From: JAVBUZ01 sp031554725 | GTDB lineage: Bacteria; Bacillota; Clostridia; Lachnospirales; Lachnospiraceae | Length of the DNA: 9,523 nt | Direction of reading: 5' to 3' | NCBI GenBank assembly: GCA_031554725.1 | Contig: JAVBUZ010000216.1 | Coordinates: 1-9,523, forward strand | Shown here: positions 7,382-9,523 of the stretch, piece by piece | Layout of the letters: every line of letters begins with the position of its first letter | Numbering within the stretch: the stretch's first letter is position 1 | Notes under the pieces: generated by a model | Told to the model about the DNA's origin: nothing | The model's database searches: none | Seen by the model: the letters and a program-made list of their open reading frames with translations, nothing else | Made by a program: the position numbers and the translations under genes

Positions 7382-7699
7382 ATGAATGATTATATATGCA
7401 TTACGGATATGGCAGCGGCAAAATCGGAAAATTCCAGAGCAGCTGATGTTGTAAAAAACTGGCTTCGAAATAGAAGAACATTGGAATTTCTTGGCACATG
7501 GGAGCCGATTTACAATCCAGATTTTAAAGTGGTCGAATTCGACCACTTTAAAAAGAAGCGAGATACAAATCTGAATTTTAAACGTGTGCAGTTCGAGGCG
7601 GTTAGAAAAGAAGCGGGATTAATTCAACAGGAGATTGTTGAATATTTAGTACGTCGGGAATTCCGACATACTGGTGCTAATAATACCCCTCGAATTTGA
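7382..7699 (+). CDS. Short KilA-N-domain protein, probably truncated
   Basis: Residues about 5-56 match the KilA-N DNA-binding domain of phage and DNA-virus proteins: ICITDMAAAK, then VVKNWLRNRRTLEFLGTWE, then NPDFKVVEFDHF, all hallmark segments. The family usually has a further N-terminal strand and a continuation that ends the domain, in proteins of 200 or more residues. Here there are only 105 residues, and after position 57 (KKKRDTNLNF and on) the sequence no longer follows the family as I know it. The frame is open upstream of the ATG to about 7322, but with no good start; the nearest purine-rich site (AGAGGAAAG, 7357-7365) is too far from 7382. A perfect 32-bp palindrome lies inside the conserved motif, and the TGA stop lies in another hairpin. 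No phage genes surround it. It may be a remnant or a diverged stand-alone protein; the domain call is good, a functional gene is uncertain. Confidence 0.6.
   Translation: MNDYICITDMAAAKSENSRAADVVKNWLRNRRTLEFLGTWEPIYNPDFKVVEFDHFKKKRDTNLNFKRVQFEAVRKEAGLIQQEIVEYLVRREFRHTGANNTPRI
7522..7553. repeat. Perfect 32-bp palindrome
   Basis: TTTTAAAGTGGTCGAA (7522-7537) is followed with no spacer by its exact reverse complement (7538-7553). The centre falls on a codon boundary of the KilA-N frame, so both strands encode the same peptide, FKVVEFDHFK. This is far beyond chance and could extrude as a cruciform or fold as an RNA hairpin. Confidence 0.95.
7648..7672. repeat. Imperfect inverted repeat with GAATT loop
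   Basis: AGTA-C-GTCGG (7648-7657) pairs with CCGAC-A-TACT (7663-7672), with one C-A mismatch and the loop GAATT. It lies inside the 3' part of the KilA-N ORF and shares its AATT-centred core with the large palindrome upstream. Confidence 0.55.
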
Positions 7700-7709
7700 G
7701 GGGTATTAT
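7680..7709. repeat. 12-bp stem-loop over the KilA-N ORF stop codon
   Basis: ATAATACCCCTC (7680-7691) is exactly complementary to GAGGGGTATTAT (7698-7709), with the 6-nt loop GAATTT. The TGA stop at 7697-7699 lies at the loop edge. No T-run follows on the plus strand, so a terminator function is doubtful. Confidence 0.75.
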
Positions 7710-7781
7710 CGAAGCAATTACTTAAGCTTGAAAATTTATCAGCAAATTATTTACCAGACTCATATGAATGGAGAGAATTGA

Positions 7782-8051
7782 ATGGATGGAGATATACTTC
7801 GTATGGCATCTCAGCTTAATTTGATTTGGCAGAAGGCTTATAATGTATATTTGCCAATTGTTGAGGACTTGTGTAATAGAGAAGCTTCGGAAGAAGAGCT
7901 AACGCACTGTCTTGACTATATGTTAGACTTTGCGTGTGAGGAGCGAATGCTTGAATTATATAAAAGACTATGCAGAAAGTATTTGTACATATACCCCACG
8001 AGTATTAAATTTTATATTGATTCGTATAGGGAAATGTGGGATGCTGAATAA
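7782..8051 (+). CDS. Hypothetical protein, 89 aa, acidic and helical
   Basis: I do not recognise the family with confidence. The 89-residue product is soluble, with no signal peptide or membrane segment. It is probably all-helical and rich in aromatic and acidic residues: LNLIWQKAYNVYLPIVEDL, a central ASEEELTHCLDYMLDFACEE, and YPTSIKFYIDSYREMWDAE at the end. Three cysteines (31, 43, 52) are not arranged as a metal site I know; a fourth lies at 64. The start is firm: GGAGAG (7770-7775) is 6 nt upstream of the ATG, and an in-frame TGA directly precedes it. It lies between the KilA-N ORF and a frameshifted small gene, and all three are in the same orientation. Codon use looks like that of a real gene of this genome. 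The small size and position suggest an accessory or element-derived gene, but no role can be given. Confidence 0.7.
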   Translation: MDGDILRMASQLNLIWQKAYNVYLPIVEDLCNREASEEELTHCLDYMLDFACEERMLELYKRLCRKYLYIYPTSIKFYIDSYREMWDAE

Positions 8052-8087
8052 GTAGTGCGAGATATAGTTAAATAATAAGAATTCAGC

Positions 8088-8176
8088 GGGAGGTTAGTAA
8101 CTATGCAAGAGCAGGGATTTACAAAAAGGACTGGACACTTTTTAGGAATAAAATTGCTGATTGGCAGGAGGCCTAT
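8088..8176 (+). pseudogene. Displaced N-terminal end of the 82-aa gene (one-base frameshift)
   Basis: A good ribosome binding site (GGGAGGT, 8088-8094) precedes an ATG at 8103, but that frame runs only 25 codons and stops at 8178-8180. The downstream 82-aa frame, read upstream of its own ATG, continues as protein-like KKDWTLFRNKIADWQEAY without a stop back to 8072. The natural reading is one gene from 8103 to 8425, with a single base missing around 8117-8127 (GATTTACAAAAAGG). The cause may be mutation, sequencing error, or a -1 slip on the A5 run. Confidence 0.55.
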
Positions 8177-8425
8177 ATGAATAGGCTCAATAAGGAATAT
8201 ATAGAAATGCTAAGTGAAGAAGCTAAACCATCCGAAAAGTTTTGGAAGCTTGACAAGAGATTAAAGGAAGATAAGGGAAAAGCGGGTGTTCAATTAGAAA
8301 TGAGTCGCTCAAAATTTTTTTATAACATTATTTCTCTTATAAATGAAGGCGCAATTAGCTTTGAAGATCTCGAAGAATTCAGTGATGAGCTAAAGGAAAC
8401 TGTAAATGCTTTTGCGGAGAGATAG
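8177..8425 (+). CDS. Small conserved-looking protein, 82 aa (body of a frameshifted gene)
   Basis: The product is charged and helical: NRLNKEYIEMLSEEAKPSEK, FWKLDKRLKEDKGKAGVQL, SRSKFFYNIISLINEGAI and FEDLEEFSDELKETVNAF. I recall similar small proteins of about 100 residues in Lachnospiraceae that begin with a 'KDWxLFRxKIADWQEAYMxRLNKEY' segment. Here that segment is readable directly upstream in the same frame (8123-8176), which argues that the ATG at 8177 is internal. It is nevertheless preceded by AGGAGG (8166-8171) with 5-nt spacing. The stop of the 25-codon upstream frame overlaps it as ATGA, so an 82-aa product could still be made by coupled translation. No function is known to me. There are no catalytic or metal motifs and no membrane segment. 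It is probably an intact C-terminal portion of a small gene with a recent frameshift. Confidence 0.6.
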   Translation: MNRLNKEYIEMLSEEAKPSEKFWKLDKRLKEDKGKAGVQLEMSRSKFFYNIISLINEGAISFEDLEEFSDELKETVNAFAER

Positions 8426-8469
8426 CTTAAGTTGTAGGAGAATTTCTATTATGGAAAGGGTGTGATTTT

Positions 8470-8649
8470 ATACTGGAAGCAAATGCACAAAAAGTAATGG
8501 AAGCAATTGATATAAAAAGATTGGAATTTCCCACAAGTTCGTCAGAAAACATCGCAGCCAAGGATGTTTATAACTGAACAATGGGTTTGGGGGTTAGGGG
8601 AGCCAGTAAGATGAAAGAAAAAAACGAACTATTTCAAGATATTCTTTGA
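8470..8649 (+). pseudogene. Possible relic of a small gene
   Basis: In the 273-bp stretch between the 82-aa gene and the GNAT gene, one frame reads as protein-like (LEANAQKVMEAIDIKRLEFP, then TSSSENIAAKDVYN). It stops at 8575-8577, then runs on in frame (MGLGVRGASKMKEKNELFQD) to a second stop at 8647-8649. A GGGTG-like site ends 7-8 nt before an ATA at 8470, just where an ATG would be expected, so the start codon may have mutated. I do not recognise the family. Chance open frames of this length are common, so this is a weak call. Nothing else is seen in this stretch. Confidence 0.3.
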
Positions 8650-8698
8650 TAGATAGAGAAAGCTAGAATGGAAAATAATATGAGAAAGAGAAATTACT

Positions 8699-9190
8699 AT
8701 GACAGAGGAAAAAGTATCATATCGCTATGCAACACGAGAGGATGTTTCATTAATTTTAAAATTTATTAAAGACCTTGCCAAATATGAGAAAATGGAAGAT
8801 GAGGTGGTTGCAACAGAAGAGCTTTTGGAAGAATGGCTTTTTGATAAAGAAAAAGCAGAAGCTATTTTTGTAATGCTCGATTTAAAAGAGATTGGATTTG
8901 CTTTATATTTTCATAATTTTTCAACTTTTTTGGGGCGTTCAGGTATTTATCTGGAGGATCTGTATATTTTGCCAGAGTATCGTGGTTATGGTTATGGCAA
9001 AAGCATTTTGCGGAAACTAGCCCAGATTGCTGTTGAGAGAGGATGTGGTCGCTTGGAATGGTGGTGTCTTGATTGGAATAAGTCCAGTATTGACTTTTAT
9101 TTGTCACTAGGAGCGGAGCCAATGGAGGAGTGGACAGTTTATCGCATGGCAGGAGATGCACTAAAAGATTTGGCAAATACACAGAAGTAA
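8699..9190 (+). CDS. GNAT-family N-acetyltransferase, spermidine/spermine (SSAT)-like
   Basis: This 163-residue single GNAT domain transfers an acetyl group from acetyl-CoA to an amine. N-terminal YRYATREDVSLILKFIKDLA with AKYEKMEDEV, and GIYLEDLYILPEYRGYGYGK (82-101) with the acetyl-CoA P-loop RGYGYG (95-100), match the diamine or thialysine acetyltransferase branch (eukaryotic SSAT1/2 and bacterial relatives). The same holds for LDWNKSSIDFYLSLGA (124-139), where Y134 occupies the usual catalytic tyrosine position. Likely substrates are polyamines or a related amine, but GNAT substrates cannot be fixed from sequence. The start follows from an in-frame TGA at 8681-8683; the ribosome binding site is weak (AAAGAG, 8685-8690). 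The gene is followed by the second copy of the 3'-end repeat and a terminator, and seems to be the one intact enzyme of the islet. Confidence 0.9.
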   Translation: MTEEKVSYRYATREDVSLILKFIKDLAKYEKMEDEVVATEELLEEWLFDKEKAEAIFVMLDLKEIGFALYFHNFSTFLGRSGIYLEDLYILPEYRGYGYGKSILRKLAQIAVERGCGRLEWWCLDWNKSSIDFYLSLGAEPMEEWTVYRMAGDALKDLANTQK

Positions 9191-9242
9191 GTGTTGTAAG
9201 AAAGAAAAAAGGATTATTTAATTCCAAGATGTTATGTTTAAA
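9182..9242 (+). repeat. 3'-end direct repeat, copy 2
   Basis: This matches 7210-7255 after rlmD (core 9195-9239). Like copy 1 it begins at a Gln-Lys-stop gene end and precedes a terminator, here about 30 bp further on. The two copies are in direct orientation, 1.98 kb apart. Confidence 0.8.
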
Positions 9243-9269
9243 TTCAAAAGTGAATATGAATAGAAACAC

Positions 9270-9318
9270 AAGGCGGTACTTATTTTAGAAATGAAATAGG
9301 CACCGCCTTATTTTATTG
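9270..9318 (+). terminator. Rho-independent terminator after the GNAT gene
   Basis: AAGGCGGT (9270-9277) pairs with ACCGCCTT (9302-9309). After one A-C mismatch the stem continues for about eight more pairs, including two G-U pairs (9279-9286 with 9293-9300), to a 6-nt loop. ATTTTATT follows. It lies between the converging GNAT and AraC genes; on the minus strand the T-run is poor. Confidence 0.8.
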
Positions 9319-9332
9319 TAGCTTGTGAAGGT

Positions 9333-9523
9333 TCATGATTCACGAAATTCCTTTGGAGTCATACCAGTTTGTTTCTTAAAGACATTCTGAAAATATCCTT
9401 GTGAGGAGAAACCTAAATGGGTTGCAATCTCAAGAATAGATTTATCGGTATTTTTAAGATAATCCTTTGAACGCAGAATCTGTTGCTCCTGAATATAAGC
9501 AGAGAGTGCCATGCCAGCTTCCT
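9333..9523 (-). CDS. AraC-family transcriptional regulator (C-terminal end)
   Basis: The fragment is the last 62 residues of an AraC/XylS-type DNA-binding domain, on the minus strand and running off the window. It covers the end of the first helix-turn-helix and the whole second one. YLKNTDKSILEIATHLGFSS is the linker and recognition region, and YFQNVFKKQTGMTPKEFRES is the classic C-terminal signature (F, F-K, G-x-TPxxFR). Such proteins usually activate genes for carbohydrate use or stress. The effector domain that would name the signal lies outside the window, so the target is unknown. The gene converges with the GNAT gene and shares the intergenic terminator region. Confidence 0.92.
   Translation of the reverse strand, partial: EAGMALSAYIQEQQILRSKDYLKNTDKSILEIATHLGFSSQGYFQNVFKKQTGMTPKEFRES

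Noticed and set aside
7334..7546. Minus-strand open frame beginning VEFDHFK
   Set aside because: It repeats the KilA-N peptide only because the palindrome reads the same on both strands; the rest has no protein character.
7680..7709. The 12-bp stem-loop as a transcription terminator
   Set aside because: No T-run follows on the plus strand (TATTATCGAAGC), so it is listed only as an inverted repeat.
7718..7819. Plus-strand frame reading LLKLENLSANYLPDSYEWRE and on
   Set aside because: No start codon or ribosome binding site, and it overlaps the well-supported start of the 89-aa gene.
8862..9269. Minus-strand open frame opposite the GNAT gene
   Set aside because: It is a shadow of the acetyltransferase with no ribosome binding site and an implausible composition.

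Overview
The window looks like chromosomal DNA of an anaerobic, low-GC Firmicute, most likely a Lachnospiraceae-type Clostridium. The evidence is AT-rich codon use, strong AGGAGG-like ribosome binding sites, PcrA rather than UvrD features, and several small proteins I associate with that family. No tRNA, rRNA, CRISPR array, insertion sequence or riboswitch was recognised.

Layout: (1) 1-486 is the C-terminal part of a solute-binding protein of an ABC importer (NMT1/SsuA-like). It ends at a bidirectional terminator. (2) 510-998 (minus) is a small XRE-type regulator. It is divergent from (3) a plus-strand run: an SPFH/YdjI-like protein with two zinc ribbons (1179-2402), a membrane-anchored Tim44-like zinc-ribbon protein (2470-3231), the helicase pcrA (3269-5527), a small acidic single-pass membrane protein (5559-5813) and the 23S rRNA uracil-5-methyltransferase rlmD (5826-7205). 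Gaps in this run are short, no terminator is visible inside it, and a strong terminator closes it at 7271-7321. The first two genes look like a membrane or envelope module. The rest is housekeeping nucleic-acid metabolism.

(4) 7322-9190 is an accessory-looking islet. It holds a short KilA-N-domain ORF carrying a perfect 32-bp palindrome and two further inverted repeats, an unknown 89-aa protein, a small conserved-looking gene that appears broken by a one-base frameshift, a stretch with a possible dead gene, and a GNAT acetyltransferase of the spermidine/spermine (SSAT) type. The islet is bracketed by two near-identical ~45-bp direct repeats. Each repeat sits immediately after a stop codon (of rlmD and of the GNAT gene) and just ahead of a terminator. 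(5) 9333-9523 (minus) is the C-terminal DNA-binding end of an AraC-family regulator, cut by the window edge.

The most unusual signals are the palindrome cluster in the KilA-N ORF, the paired 3'-end repeats around the islet, and the frameshifted small gene. No complete new system can be shown from this sequence alone. The SPFH plus Tim44-like zinc-ribbon pair is the best candidate for an under-described functional unit.
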